A stretch of 64,000 nt of DNA from Bacteroidia bacterium (GCA_016788165.1 JAEUTH010000019.1:91113-155112), one strand, 5' to 3'; numbered from the stretch's first letter, positions 19,001-26,635 are shown. Numbers and translations: made by a program. Notes: generated by a model not told the origin, from the sequence alone.

Positions 19001-19622
19001 TATGGATGCATTAGATGGCGGTTATTGGCAGTATGGTGATAACAGTGTACCCGAAGCCGGTGTTACCTATTTTGCCGGTACATTTGTGCGTCATCCGTTT
19101 GCATTAGCGGCTGCAAAAGCATCGCTCGAACATTTGATGGAAGCCGGCCCCGAGTTACAGGTAAACCTGAATCAACGTACGGCATACATGGTAATGGCTT
19201 TAAACGAATTTTGCGAAACAAATCAACTTCCGTTTTACTGGGCTTCATTTGGATCGTTATTTAAAATTAAATACAAACAAGAATATGCTTATAGCGAATT
19301 ATTAGCTTATGTACTGCGGTATAAAGGCATACATTATGTAGATGGGTTTCCTTGCTTTTTAACAACTGCGCATACCGATGATGATATTGAATTTATTATT
19401 GATACTCATAAAGAAGCAATGAAAGAACTTATGGATATTGGATTGATACCAAGTATTACAAATGAGAAATTACAGCCACCTTTGCAAAATAATGAGAAAC
19501 AAAAAATTAATAAAGACAGCCCTCCCTACCCCAATGCACGTTTAGGAAAAGATACTCAGGGCAACGATGCCTGGTTTATTGCCGACCCACAACGCCCCGG
19601 CAAATACTTGCAAGTTAGCTGA
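13077..19622 (+). CDS. Hybrid NRPS-PKS-aminotransferase megasynthase (A-PCP-KS-AT-ACP-AmT), predicted proline-loading
   Basis: 2181 residues from ATG 13077 (a GTG directly precedes it). Domain order: adenylation (about 10-515; LFTSGSTGMPKG, FDVS with D209, YGPTE, K506 in SGKIDRK); PCP (S562 in GGNSLLAL); ketosynthase (about 618-1040; C786 in TACSTS, H922, H962); acyltransferase (about 1135-1420; S1227 in GHSIGE, malonyl-type HAFH at 1323-1326); ACP (S1543 in LGLDSL); Gln-rich linker (about 1610-1640); class III PLP aminotransferase (about 1690-2130; DEVITGFR, K1958 in SYGKVCGGG). Aligned by eye to GrsA, the pocket residues read DVQYIAHVAK, close to proline codes. Predicted action: load proline, extend once with malonate, transaminate the beta-keto group. 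It lacks KR, C, TE and reductase domains. The tail (ARLGKD..GKYLQV) resembles the linker that precedes a C domain in related enzymes, but the protein stops there. Only the divergent secreted glycosidase-like gene and the convergent argS adjoin it. Confidence 0.92.
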   Translation: MIKNNVFDYHYYQNVLQIIDEQVQLTPNMPAVHHHDKSLSYFELNQGANALAHLLIDEEVLPNALVGICMDRSLAMAVGILGIIKTGAAYVPFDAEYPTERIQFMLASAQCSVIVTQKKFADLFINSGAVVFIWEDVSGQLTNMPKINPDVQISANNLLYVLFTSGSTGMPKGVAMRHEPLVNLALWQKNETTLVDAANTLQFAPISFDVSFQEIISTWSTGGCLFMVDDALRLQATRLLQYIIDKNIERIYLPFIALQHLCEVAKQQNIIPYTLKDVITAGEQLQITTQIRSFFTALPDCLLHNHYGPTETHVATAITLEGAPSSWPNLPSIGKAIANDAIYILDENLYPVKVDTEGEIYIAGVGLAQGYLHNDALTAERFLLDALADDPNKRMYKTGDLGKWLPDGNIQYLGRADGQVKVRGYRIELGEIETTLADFEGITQTAVTVREDKSGLKRLVAYIVCKNFEPNTAAQIRQWLANKLPEYMQPAAYVNLDALPRTPSGKIDRKALPPPHTARTLPEPIVKPESAVEILIAETWCNLLMLDEVGVNDNFFELGGNSLLALQFIAQYHQRTGTEIPVVKLYQSPTISGLVQLIETPNTLIIQNHPQTPQTDNDIAIVGMSCRLPGANNIDKFWHNLFNGIESITHFNIETISPLVGDVFNDENYVAARGIIDAASFDASFFGMNPKLAAITDPQQRIFLEMAYQAIEDAGYAKNYKEHLIGIYAGVGNNTYYINNILKNDEALESLGSFQAMLANEKDYVATLAAYLLDVKGPALSIHTACSTSLVAIITAVKALRNFDCNMALAGGVTVTAPVNSGHIYSEGAMYSKDGHTKAYDAQGTGTVFSDGGGIVMLKRYADALRDGDHIHALISGVGINNDGHQKASFTAPSVTGQAGAIIMALNDAQVNAETINYIEGHGTATPIGDPIEVEALSLAYKTQTDKKSYCYLGSVKSNIGHLTAGAGVAGLIKTALILQKEIVPATLHYNTPNPNLNLNDSPFIINNKNEIFKQNLTLTAGVSSFGVGGTNAHVILKQHEQSKIELTDAQQQLFLLSAKTPTALVAYATTLANVLTNDSTANIASIVSALFHNKAAFNFRQCFVATDTSDAIKQLNDITNQEAILQQAKPPVVFTFPGQGAQYVRMGAAMYAANETYKENFDHCCNIYQAYSGVNLADIIFSSIHEEAPELNETQYTQPALFVTGYCLAKVWMQYGVQPYLLLGHSIGEFVAACLAGVFSLEDALLLVSERGRLMQSCARGSMLSVGASSDEIKPLLNKNLSIAAVNSNKLCVVSGVTSDIELLQQTLTEKDITHKLLRTSHAFHSPMMDKIVQPFEEIVSHIELHEPQIQIISSVTAQPLSNKEATSASYWAMHLRNTVVFADALQTVWQLQPDSIIIECGPRNTATTLAKQQANVIQKQKSFASMGNGNAQTEWHQFLNVAGLLWCNGYNINLSTLFPKTNYTWIPPYQFDKTQFWIEPKTQINSTISIPSQPLKTNMDNQSQKNNQPLISELKQLFEEASGMDMGNDHKALFTELGLDSLFLTQIAGKLTKRYGHKISFRQLNETQPDFESLANYLLPLLPEEIKTETTLQPKNVEMPLLPTGNVLEQMLLQQMQMQQQLLQYLATQQGTVSSSFQTKATNVTTVKQQLSTEEALEIKKPYGAIARIEKKVTHTLTPEQKEWINTFTTQYVAKTKSSKQYTQLHRAHLADPRVVTGFKPNLKELVYQVVVNKSNDAYVWDLDGNKYVDILNGFGSNMFGHSPDFIKKALAKQLDEGYELGPQHPLAGEVAKLICEFTQLDRAAICNTGSEAVLGCMRMARTVTGKNLIVTFNGAYHGINDEIIVRGSRSLKSYPASAGIPDESVQNVLVLDYGTDESLAIISERINELAGVMIEPIQSRRADFKPKEFIKQLRIITEQNNIPLIFDEVITGFRLAPNGAQEYFGVKADIASYGKVCGGGMPIGVMAGKKLYMDALDGGYWQYGDNSVPEAGVTYFAGTFVRHPFALAAAKASLEHLMEAGPELQVNLNQRTAYMVMALNEFCETNQLPFYWASFGSLFKIKYKQEYAYSELLAYVLRYKGIHYVDGFPCFLTTAHTDDDIEFIIDTHKEAMKELMDIGLIPSITNEKLQPPLQNNEKQKINKDSPPYPNARLGKDTQGNDAWFIADPQRPGKYLQVS

Positions 19623-19626
19623 TGGT

Positions 19627-21414
19627 TTACATGCGCTCAGGCACTTCGATACCCAATAAAAACAATGCATTTGCTAAACATGATGCAACCTTTGCTGAAA
19701 GTTGTAAACGGAATGCAGTAGTGGTTGTTTTTTCCAAATCAATTACCACATGATCATGATAAAACTGATTGTACAATTTTGCTGTTTCAAAGGCATAAGC
19801 AGCTACTAATGATGGTGCCAATTTAGTGGCAGCTTCATGCACCGTTTCATCAAATTGCAAAACAGCTTTAAGCAACTCTTTTTCTTTTTCTTCTGGCTTA
19901 ATTTGCGAAACATCTAATTTTAAATGTATCAGATTTTTTACGGTTTCATCATTACCTGCTTTACGTAAAATAGACTTAATACGCGCATAGGCATATTGTA
20001 TAAATGGGCCTGTATTGCCGTTAATATCAATGCTCTCGGCCGGGTTAAACAGCATTCGTTTTTCAGGGTCAACTTTTAATATGTAATATTTTAATGCACC
20101 CATACCTATAGTATGATACAGTTGTTGTGCATGCGCATCGTCATATACATCTAACTTACCCATGCTGCGCGTTAGTGTTTCGGCATTGGCAATTGTTTGT
20201 GCTATTAAATCATCGGCATCAACCACCGTACCTTCACGCGATTTCATTTTACCACTTGGTAAATCAACCATGTTGTATGACATGTGATATAATTTATCCC
20301 AAAACGGATAACCTAATTTTTTAAAGACCAGGCGCAATACTTTGAAATGATAATCCTGCTCATTACCTACAACATAAATCATTTTATCGAAGTTGTAAGC
20401 ATCAAAGCGCAACTTTGCCGTGCCTAAATCTTGCGTAATATAAACCGATGTTCCATCGCTACGCTGCAATAGCTTTAAGTCTAATCCTTCATCCGTTAAA
20501 TCAACCCATACCGAACCATCTTCTTTCTTAAAAAACACACCCTTGTTTAAACCCGCTGCTACAATTTCTTTTCCCAACAAATAGGTATTACTCTCATAAT
20601 ATATTTCATCAAAATCAACACCTAATTTACTGTAAGTAATATCAAATCCATCATAAACCCAACCATTCATAGTTTGCCATAAACTAAGCACAGCTTCATC
20701 ACCTGTTTCCCATTTGCGCAACATTTCCTGCACTTGCAGCATTAATGGTGCTTGCTTTTCGGCTACATCCTTTGATATGCCCCGGGCTTCCATTTCGGTA
20801 ACCTGCTCCCTATACTTAGCATCAAAAACCACATAATATTTGCCCACTAAATGATCGCCTTTAATACCGGTACTTTCCGGTGTTTCGTTATTACCAAATA
20901 GCTGCCATGCCAACATTGATTTACAAATATGCACACCCCTGTCATTTACAATATTTACTTTTTTAATGTTGTTTCCATCGGCAGCTAAAATGCGCGACAA
21001 TGAAAAGCCTAATAAAATATTGCGTATATGCCCTAAGTGCAATGGTTTGTTTGTATTGGGCGAACTGTACTCAACTAAAACAGGGTTTGGTTTTATTGAA
21101 GATGTTTTGAGCGCGGGATTTAAAAATGCATCAACATAAACTTTGTTATTAATAGATAAATTTAAAAATCCGGCCACTGCCTGAAAACTGCTTATTAATC
21201 CGGAAGATTGAACAACAATTTCTCCTATTTGTTTTGCAGTTTCTACAGGGCTTTTTTTAGATATTTTTAAATACGGAAAAACAACAAAAGTTACATCGCC
21301 CTCAAATTCTTTTTTAGTTGGCTCAATCAAAATTTGAGACGTTTCGATTGATACGTTATAAAGTTGGTATATGGCCTGTGTTATCAAACCTTTTATTTCT
21401 TCAGAAAAAATCAT
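19627..21414 (-). CDS. argS: Arginyl-tRNA synthetase
   Basis: 595 residues. It charges tRNA-Arg with arginine. Class I signatures: the N-terminal ArgS-specific domain (about 1-85), SSPNTNKPLHLGHIRN with the HIGH-type HLGH at 126-129, and a KMSKS-type loop KMKSREG in the second half, followed by the anticodon-binding DALR domain (FIQYAYARIKSI onward). Length is normal. It converges with the megasynthase, with 4 bp between stop codons, and follows an MFS gene by 26 bp on the same strand, so those two may be co-transcribed. Confidence 0.95.
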   Translation of the reverse strand: MIFSEEIKGLITQAIYQLYNVSIETSQILIEPTKKEFEGDVTFVVFPYLKISKKSPVETAKQIGEIVVQSSGLISSFQAVAGFLNLSINNKVYVDAFLNPALKTSSIKPNPVLVEYSSPNTNKPLHLGHIRNILLGFSLSRILAADGNNIKKVNIVNDRGVHICKSMLAWQLFGNNETPESTGIKGDHLVGKYYVVFDAKYREQVTEMEARGISKDVAEKQAPLMLQVQEMLRKWETGDEAVLSLWQTMNGWVYDGFDITYSKLGVDFDEIYYESNTYLLGKEIVAAGLNKGVFFKKEDGSVWVDLTDEGLDLKLLQRSDGTSVYITQDLGTAKLRFDAYNFDKMIYVVGNEQDYHFKVLRLVFKKLGYPFWDKLYHMSYNMVDLPSGKMKSREGTVVDADDLIAQTIANAETLTRSMGKLDVYDDAHAQQLYHTIGMGALKYYILKVDPEKRMLFNPAESIDINGNTGPFIQYAYARIKSILRKAGNDETVKNLIHLKLDVSQIKPEEKEKELLKAVLQFDETVHEAATKLAPSLVAAYAFETAKLYNQFYHDHVVIDLEKTTTTAFRLQLSAKVASCLANALFLLGIEVPERM

Positions 21415-21440
21415 AGTTGCAGTAAGATTACATTTAAATT

Positions 21441-22637
21441 TTAGTCGGCTTTAACAATTAATTTACGGGCAACGGTAATACAAATAATGCTTACAGCAAT
21501 AGCAAAAAATCCTACCCAGTTGTAATGAAGCAATTTGCCGTTTTCATCGGTTGTAACTATAAAGCCTGAAATTAATGCAGCTAAGGCTGTTGCCAGATTT
21601 TGACTCGATGCATTAATATTCATAAAGCCACCCCGGTATTGTGGTTTAACTACGCTGGTAATAAGGGCTTGTGCCGGTACGTAACGCCCGGCACCAAAAA
21701 TAAAAAACAAAGCAGCTACTAATAACACCCATACAATAGACACTTGCTGTAAGTTGGTTAAAACAAATACCGGAAACCAAGAGCCAATTACCAGATAGGC
21801 AAACACTTTATACTTGCCATACTTATCGGCAAGGCGACCAATAACAGGCGAAAAAATTAAGGTACTTAATCCACCTACCATATATACCCAGGCAATTTGG
21901 GCTTTTGTAAAACCTACATTTTTTTCGATATACTGGGCTAAAAACGGGATGGTTACAAAATGACTTAATACCAATGTAAACATCATAAGCAAAGCAATTT
22001 GTAAGTTGGTGTCGTTTACAATAATCTTAGCTACATGCGGCTTTTCATTTTTATCCTCTAAGTGAATTTTAAGCTGCGGTAAAAGAAAAAAAATGGTTGG
22101 TAATAAAATAACGCCCATTGCACCTACCATTATAAAAGGAATATGCCATTGAAAAGTATCGGCTAAATAAATACCTACAGGCACGCCTGCAACCGAAGCT
22201 AAAGAAAAACCTGCAAACAAAACTCCCATGGCTTTACCGCGTCTTTCAAACGGTATATAATCGCCAACAATAGCCAATACCTGGGCTGCAATAAGGCCGC
22301 CAAACAAGCCGGCAAAAATGCGAGCAAAAATCAAGAAGTAAAAAGTGGGTGCCCATGCACAAGCAAACGTTCCAATTAAAAAGCCCGTGTAAACAAATAG
22401 CAGCAACGATTTCCGATCGAACTTGTCGACAAAAAAGCTGGCTGCTATACTGCTGCCAAATGCGGCAAATGCATAGGCCGAAACTATAAAGCTAAATTGC
22501 TGCGGACTGATATTAAATGCGGGCATTATGTGTACGCTTAACGGCATCATGATCATAAAATCCATGATGTTTGTAAATTGTAGTGCCGCTAATAAAAATA
22601 AAACTGCCTTTTCGTTTTTAATATATGGTTGCGTCAT
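21441..22637 (-). CDS. Major facilitator superfamily transporter
   Basis: 398 residues with about 12 hydrophobic segments. The N-half carries the MFS loop motif between helices 2 and 3 (SFFVDKFDRKSLLL; D-K-x-x-R-K) and the helix-5-like GxxxGPxxG-type stretch is replaced by GFSLASVAGVPVGIYLAD. The C-half repeats the loop pattern (GRLADKYGKYKVF). The layout is that of drug:H+ or sugar efflux permeases of the arabinose-efflux type. The substrate is unknown. It lies upstream of argS on the same strand. Export of the megasynthase product is possible only as a guess from distance. Confidence 0.85.
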   Translation of the reverse strand: MTQPYIKNEKAVLFLLAALQFTNIMDFMIMMPLSVHIMPAFNISPQQFSFIVSAYAFAAFGSSIAASFFVDKFDRKSLLLFVYTGFLIGTFACAWAPTFYFLIFARIFAGLFGGLIAAQVLAIVGDYIPFERRGKAMGVLFAGFSLASVAGVPVGIYLADTFQWHIPFIMVGAMGVILLPTIFFLLPQLKIHLEDKNEKPHVAKIIVNDTNLQIALLMMFTLVLSHFVTIPFLAQYIEKNVGFTKAQIAWVYMVGGLSTLIFSPVIGRLADKYGKYKVFAYLVIGSWFPVFVLTNLQQVSIVWVLLVAALFFIFGAGRYVPAQALITSVVKPQYRGGFMNINASSQNLATALAALISGFIVTTDENGKLLHYNWVGFFAIAVSIICITVARKLIVKAD

Positions 22638-22715
22638 GTTTTAGAGAAAGTACAAACTCAACCTAATGTAAACAGATTGATAACAAATTTTAATTTAATC
22701 AATAATCAATAATCA

Positions 22716-25088
22716 TTAGTTATTACCTAATTGTGCTTTAGCAGTTTTTATTTGCTGATCGTAAAGTGTTTGTGAAATGCTTTTATCATTTTTAAAAAAT
22801 ACACTTCCGTAACTGGCAACTACTTTTTGATAGGTATCTTTATAATCTTTACGATGTATAATTGTGGTGGTTATTTTCTTATTGCCTTCTTCACGTGTAC
22901 TTTCATCTATTTTAATAACCTCTTCATTTTTAGCGAACGATTTACTTGCTGCAGCTTTGGCATCTTGCAATTCCTGCAAACGTTTTTGCTCAACCGAACT
23001 TAAGGCCGATGATTTAGATTTTGCAAGTAAAGCTGCTTCTTCGGTTTCGCGTTGTTTGACTGCTTGTATACTATCTTGCTTTGCCTTTGCTTCAGCTTCG
23101 GCCTTCGATTTAGCTAAAGCTAAAGCAGCTTCATCTTCGCGAATTTTTGCTTCGGCCAGTGCGGCTGCTTTTGCTTGTGCAATACTATCCTGTTTGGCTT
23201 TTTCCTGCGCTAGCAATAAGGCTTTTTCTTCGTTTGCCTTTCTTATTTTTTCGGCTGCGGCTACTTTGGCTAAACTATCCTGTGTAAATTTTGCTGCGGC
23301 TGCTAAACGTGCTTGCTCGGCAGCTTCGGCTTTGGCTTTTATTTCGGCTTCGCGCTTGGCTGTTGCAATCGAATCTTGCTTGGCTTTTTCCAATGCTGCT
23401 AAACGTGCTTTTTCGGCTGCGGCAGCCTTAGCTGTACTTATCGAATCGAGTCGGGCTTGTTCGGCTGCTTCTTTACGCGCTTTGGCTTCGGCTGCTAATT
23501 GTACTGCTTTGGCTGCTGCTTCAACCTTAGCCAAACTATCTTGCGTAAATTTTGCTGCTGCTTCTAAACGTGCTTTTTCTGCCGCCTCGGCTTTGGCTTT
23601 TATTTCGGCTTCGCGTTTGGCTGTTGCTATCGAATCTTGTTTGGCTTTTTCCAATGCTGCTAAGCGTGCTTTTTCGGCAGCGGCAGCCTTAACTGTACTT
23701 ATCGAATCGAGTCGGGCTTGTTCGGCTGCTTCTTTACGTGCTTTGGCTTCGGCTGCTAACTGTGCTGCTTTTGCTGCTGCTTCAACTTTGGCTAAACTAT
23801 CCTGTGTAAATTTTGCTGCAGCTGCTAAACGTGCTTGCTCGGCAGCATCGGCTTTGGCTTTTATTTCGGCTTCGCGTTTGGCTGTTGCAATCGAATCTTG
23901 TTTGGCTTTTTCTAATGCGGCTAATTGCGCAGCTTTAGCTGCTGCTTCAACCTTTGCTAAACTATCTTGTGTAAATTTTGCTGCGGCTGCTAAGCGCGCT
24001 TGCTCGGCAGCCTCGGCTTTGGCTTTAATTTCTGCTTCGCGTTTGGCTGTTGCTATCGAATCTTGTTTGGCTTTTTCTAATGCTGCTAAGCGTGCTTGCT
24101 CGGCAGCCTCGGCTTTGGCTTTAATTTCCGCTTCGCGTTTGGCTGTGGCAATCGAATCTTGTTTGGATTTTTCTAATGCTGCCAATCTTGCTTTTTCGGC
24201 TGCTGCTTGTGCTTTGGCAATGCTATCTGAATATGCTTTTTCAATTGCTGCCAACTTAGCTGCTTCAATGGCATCGGCTTTCGCTTTTGCTGCTGCTGCA
24301 TTCGCATCAGCAATCGAATCTTGCCGTGCTTTTGCTGCTGCTGCTAATCTTTCTTTTTCCTTGGCTACTGCTATGAGTTGTAAAGAGTCGGCTTCGGCTT
24401 TTTTAGCGGCAGCGGCAGCTGCCTGCGCCAATCGTTTGGAATCGGCTTCGGCTTTTGCTATGCTATCGGATACTGCCTTTTCGAGTGCTGCAATTCGTGC
24501 TAATTCGGCAGCGCGTTTGGCTGCTTCGGCTCGCACTGCTGTAATGCTATCTTGCCTCATTTTTTCAATAGCAGCTAACCTTTGTTTTTCCTTTTCGGCC
24601 GATGCTTTGGCATATTCTCCTTTTAATGCATCTAACTCGGCTTTACGCGAAGCTGAGTACTTTTGATCGTAATCAAAATCTTCGTACATATCGCTATAGC
24701 TGATTTTTGCAACCGGTTTATCTAATTTATCACCTGTTTCAACTCCTTCAACTTTCTTAAACAAATCAATTTTAAATTTATAAGAAAATAAAGTTTTAAC
24801 TGCAGCTGGTGGTACACGTGTATCAACTAAAACCGATTTACTAATCATGCCTGATTTAGAAAAAGTGATGGTGTATTGCGTGTTCAAATCCAAGTTAAGA
24901 ATATACTTACCACCCGATGCTGAAATTAATTTATCTCCTTCTTCGTTTCCTTTTAGCACCTTAATATCAGCACCTTCTATACCTTTACCGTCAGTCATTA
25001 CACTACCTAACAACTCTAAACTTCCCTGCGCATTAATTTTACTTATGCTCGTAAGCGCAATAAGTATTATAAATAATTTTCTAATCAT
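22716..25088 (-). CDS. Exported Ala/Lys-rich coiled-coil repeat protein with N-terminal carboxypeptidase-regulatory-like domain
   Basis: 790 residues. Signal peptide 1-20 (SISKINAQ). Residues about 22-95 form a small beta domain like CarboxypepD_reg (GSVMTDGKGIEGADIKVLKG ... GGKYILNLDLN). From about 150 to 700 it is Ala/Glu/Lys-rich heptad sequence with a recurrent QDSIA/QDSLA motif. KQDSIATAKREAEIKAKA occurs five times and AKFTQDSLAKV four times. The C-terminus (about 705-790) is a non-repetitive domain (NKKITTTIIHRKDYKDTYQKV). A long periplasmic rod, perhaps linking envelope layers, is inferred; function is unknown. The repeat core is also nearly identical at the DNA level (separate entry). 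A promoter lies 7 bases before the ATG. Confidence 0.7.
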   Translation of the reverse strand: MIRKLFIILIALTSISKINAQGSLELLGSVMTDGKGIEGADIKVLKGNEEGDKLISASGGKYILNLDLNTQYTITFSKSGMISKSVLVDTRVPPAAVKTLFSYKFKIDLFKKVEGVETGDKLDKPVAKISYSDMYEDFDYDQKYSASRKAELDALKGEYAKASAEKEKQRLAAIEKMRQDSITAVRAEAAKRAAELARIAALEKAVSDSIAKAEADSKRLAQAAAAAAKKAEADSLQLIAVAKEKERLAAAAKARQDSIADANAAAAKAKADAIEAAKLAAIEKAYSDSIAKAQAAAEKARLAALEKSKQDSIATAKREAEIKAKAEAAEQARLAALEKAKQDSIATAKREAEIKAKAEAAEQARLAAAAKFTQDSLAKVEAAAKAAQLAALEKAKQDSIATAKREAEIKAKADAAEQARLAAAAKFTQDSLAKVEAAAKAAQLAAEAKARKEAAEQARLDSISTVKAAAAEKARLAALEKAKQDSIATAKREAEIKAKAEAAEKARLEAAAKFTQDSLAKVEAAAKAVQLAAEAKARKEAAEQARLDSISTAKAAAAEKARLAALEKAKQDSIATAKREAEIKAKAEAAEQARLAAAAKFTQDSLAKVAAAEKIRKANEEKALLLAQEKAKQDSIAQAKAAALAEAKIREDEAALALAKSKAEAEAKAKQDSIQAVKQRETEEAALLAKSKSSALSSVEQKRLQELQDAKAAASKSFAKNEEVIKIDESTREEGNKKITTTIIHRKDYKDTYQKVVASYGSVFFKNDKSISQTLYDQQIKTAKAQLGNN
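23270..23921 (-). repeat. 261-bp (87-codon) tandem repeat inside the coiled-coil gene, about 2.5 copies
   Basis: Sequence at 23270-23660 matches 23531-23921 with a 261-base offset (for example the CTGTACTTATCGAATCGAG block at 23432 recurs at 23693) and few substitutions. It encodes residues about 390-607. Shorter 75-100-bp units flank it. In-phase, recent duplication within a coding region. Confidence 0.8.
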
Positions 25089-25095
25089 TTTTAGC

Positions 25096-25122
25096 TAAAC
25101 GTAATTTTGTAAATAAGCCCAA
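25096..25122 (-). promoter_or_regulatory. Candidate promoter of the coiled-coil gene (TTG-N16-TACGTTTA)
   Basis: On the minus strand, TTG (complement of 25120-25122) precedes TACGTTTA (complement of 25096-25103) by 16 bases. The -7 element ends 7 bases before the start codon, so the mRNA leader would be almost absent. Confidence 0.4.
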
Positions 25123-25249
25123 TTTAATGACATACATTTTATTTTTATCGAAAGAAAGTTATCCGACATTCAAATATTCAAAATAAAATGCGCAATAATT
25201 ATTGGGTTGTAAATGTAAACGAAAATTGAAGTTTGGCATTGCATGGAAT

Positions 25250-26104
25250 TTAGTGTGCATTAGAAAAAACCTGGTTTGCATGCGCTAAAGCTTCGTCAAA
25301 TTCATTTGTGTTGACGTTGGTTTCTACGCCACTATTTTTAAGATAGAACAACAAATTTTCAGTTGCCAGATTTCCGGTTAAAGTATCATTGGCAAAAGGG
25401 CATCCACCATAACCCTTTAGTGCAGTATCAAATCGTTTACAACCATTTTTAAATGCTGCGTCAACTTTTAATTGCCAATTGTTGTTATTGGTATGCAGAT
25501 GTGCTCCAAATTCGGTTTGCGTATATGTTGCTGTCAGATTTTTGAATAAGTTTGAAATATCATCAGTTGCAGCAATACCAACGGTATCAGCCAAAGAAAT
25601 AATTTTTACATCTTTTTCAACTAATTGCTGTGTATAGTTTGCAACCAAATCAGTATTCCAAACATCTCCATAAGGATTACCAAAACCCATACTTAAATAT
25701 ACTACCAGCTTTTTATTATTTTTAATACACAGATTTTGTATTTCGTCAACATTTACCAGCGATTGGGCTATGGTTGCATTTGTATTTCTTAATTGAAACG
25801 TTTCAGAAACCGATAACGGATAACCCAAAAAAGTAATCTCATTAAAATTTACGGCTTCGGTTGCACCACGAACGTTGGCTACAATGGCCAAAAGATTTGT
25901 TTTTGTGTTTGCTAAATCTAATTGTTCTAATACATCAACCGTATCGCGCAATTGTGGTATTGCTTTAGGTGATACAAAGCTTCCAAAATCAATAGTATCG
26001 AAACCTACTTTAAGCAATTGGTTTATGTAAGCAGCTTTTTGCGATGTAGGGATAAAATCAATTAAACCTTGCATGGCATCTCTGGGGCACTCAATTATTT
26101 TCAT
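25250..26104 (-). CDS. mvaB: Hydroxymethylglutaryl-CoA lyase
   Basis: 284 residues, a TIM-barrel HMGL-like enzyme. It cleaves HMG-CoA to acetoacetate and acetyl-CoA in leucine degradation. Motifs: IECPRDAMQGL at the start, where the R-D pair binds metal and substrate (family ExPRDGLQ), FGSFVSPKAIPQL, SLADTVG, the metal-ligand HLHTNNNN pattern, and the signature GGCPFANDTLTGNLATE whose Cys is catalytic. Slightly shorter than mitochondrial forms after signal removal. It follows the DUF4920 gene by 16 bp on the same strand, so it is probably co-transcribed. Isopropylmalate synthases are excluded by the GGCPFA loop. Confidence 0.9.
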   Translation of the reverse strand: MKIIECPRDAMQGLIDFIPTSQKAAYINQLLKVGFDTIDFGSFVSPKAIPQLRDTVDVLEQLDLANTKTNLLAIVANVRGATEAVNFNEITFLGYPLSVSETFQLRNTNATIAQSLVNVDEIQNLCIKNNKKLVVYLSMGFGNPYGDVWNTDLVANYTQQLVEKDVKIISLADTVGIAATDDISNLFKNLTATYTQTEFGAHLHTNNNNWQLKVDAAFKNGCKRFDTALKGYGGCPFANDTLTGNLATENLLFYLKNSGVETNVNTNEFDEALAHANQVFSNAH

Positions 26105-26120
26105 GCTTTGGCTTACGGTA

Positions 26121-26618
26121 TTATTTTATTACAACACCATGCGCAATAAAGGATAACTCAAACTTAGGCGTGGTTATGGCATCAATCTCTGCCTGTGGCT
26201 TATGTGCATCCTCAGCATAGTGTTTTTGATCTTCAACCGACATGGTATCCATAACAGCTGTACCACTAATCAAAGCAATTTTTCCGGCTGCATCTTTTGG
26301 TACAAAAAATTCGTGATCTTTCATCTTGATAAACATTTGTGTGCCATCACCTTTTTCAACATTCATCCAGCATCCCATTTCCTGACATACCTCGGTAATT
26401 TTTGCTTCAATAACCATATCCTCTAACGCAGCTTTGTTTTGCATTTGTGCCGCTAACGCTGCTACGGTGATGCCTGTTTGTTTCTCAATTTTTTCTCCAT
26501 AACTATTCGCAATAGTTTCGGTTTGCATTGTTGCATCCACTTTTTTTTCAGTTGATGGATTGCAAGCGAATAGATAAGTTAGTGAAAGTAAAACAATACC
26601 CTTTTTCATAATATTCAT
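26121..26618 (-). CDS. DUF4920-family lipoprotein
   Basis: 165 residues. The N-terminal hydrophobic stretch ends in a lipobox-like YLFAC (Cys about residue 19), suggesting a lipid-anchored envelope protein; MKKGIV at codon 4 is an equally good start. The core (about 70-165) matches DUF4920: YGEKI near the start, EVCQEMGCWMNV with a paired CxxxxC, MFIKMKDHEFFVPKDAAGK, and the closing FIAHGVVIK. Cys and His could bind a metal, but the function is not known. A promoter (CTTG-N16-TACTTTTG) precedes it and mvaB follows closely. Confidence 0.75.
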   Translation of the reverse strand: MNIMKKGIVLLSLTYLFACNPSTEKKVDATMQTETIANSYGEKIEKQTGITVAALAAQMQNKAALEDMVIEAKITEVCQEMGCWMNVEKGDGTQMFIKMKDHEFFVPKDAAGKIALISGTAVMDTMSVEDQKHYAEDAHKPQAEIDAITTPKFELSFIAHGVVIK

Positions 26619-26635
26619 TTTTTTAAAGTAAACCG

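Noticed and set aside
13077..19622. Recent horizontal gain of the megasynthase gene shown by composition
   Set aside because: By eye, base and codon use resemble the neighbours; no transposase, tRNA or direct repeat flanks it. A computed comparison would be needed.
19600..19640. Possible frameshift that removed a condensation domain from the megasynthase
   Set aside because: The argS stop lies 4 bp beyond, and argS is full length on the opposite strand, so there is no degraded C-domain sequence downstream.
23270..23921. Regularly spaced repeats that could suggest a CRISPR array
   Set aside because: The repeats are in-phase codons of one protein with a 261-bp period, without distinct spacers; no cas genes are present.
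22864..24666. 600-codon open frame on the plus strand opposite the coiled-coil gene
   Set aside because: It is open only because the sense strand is made of Ala/Lys/Glu/Gln repeat codons whose complement lacks stops. It has no start context, and its Ala/Ser-rich translation mirrors the repeats.
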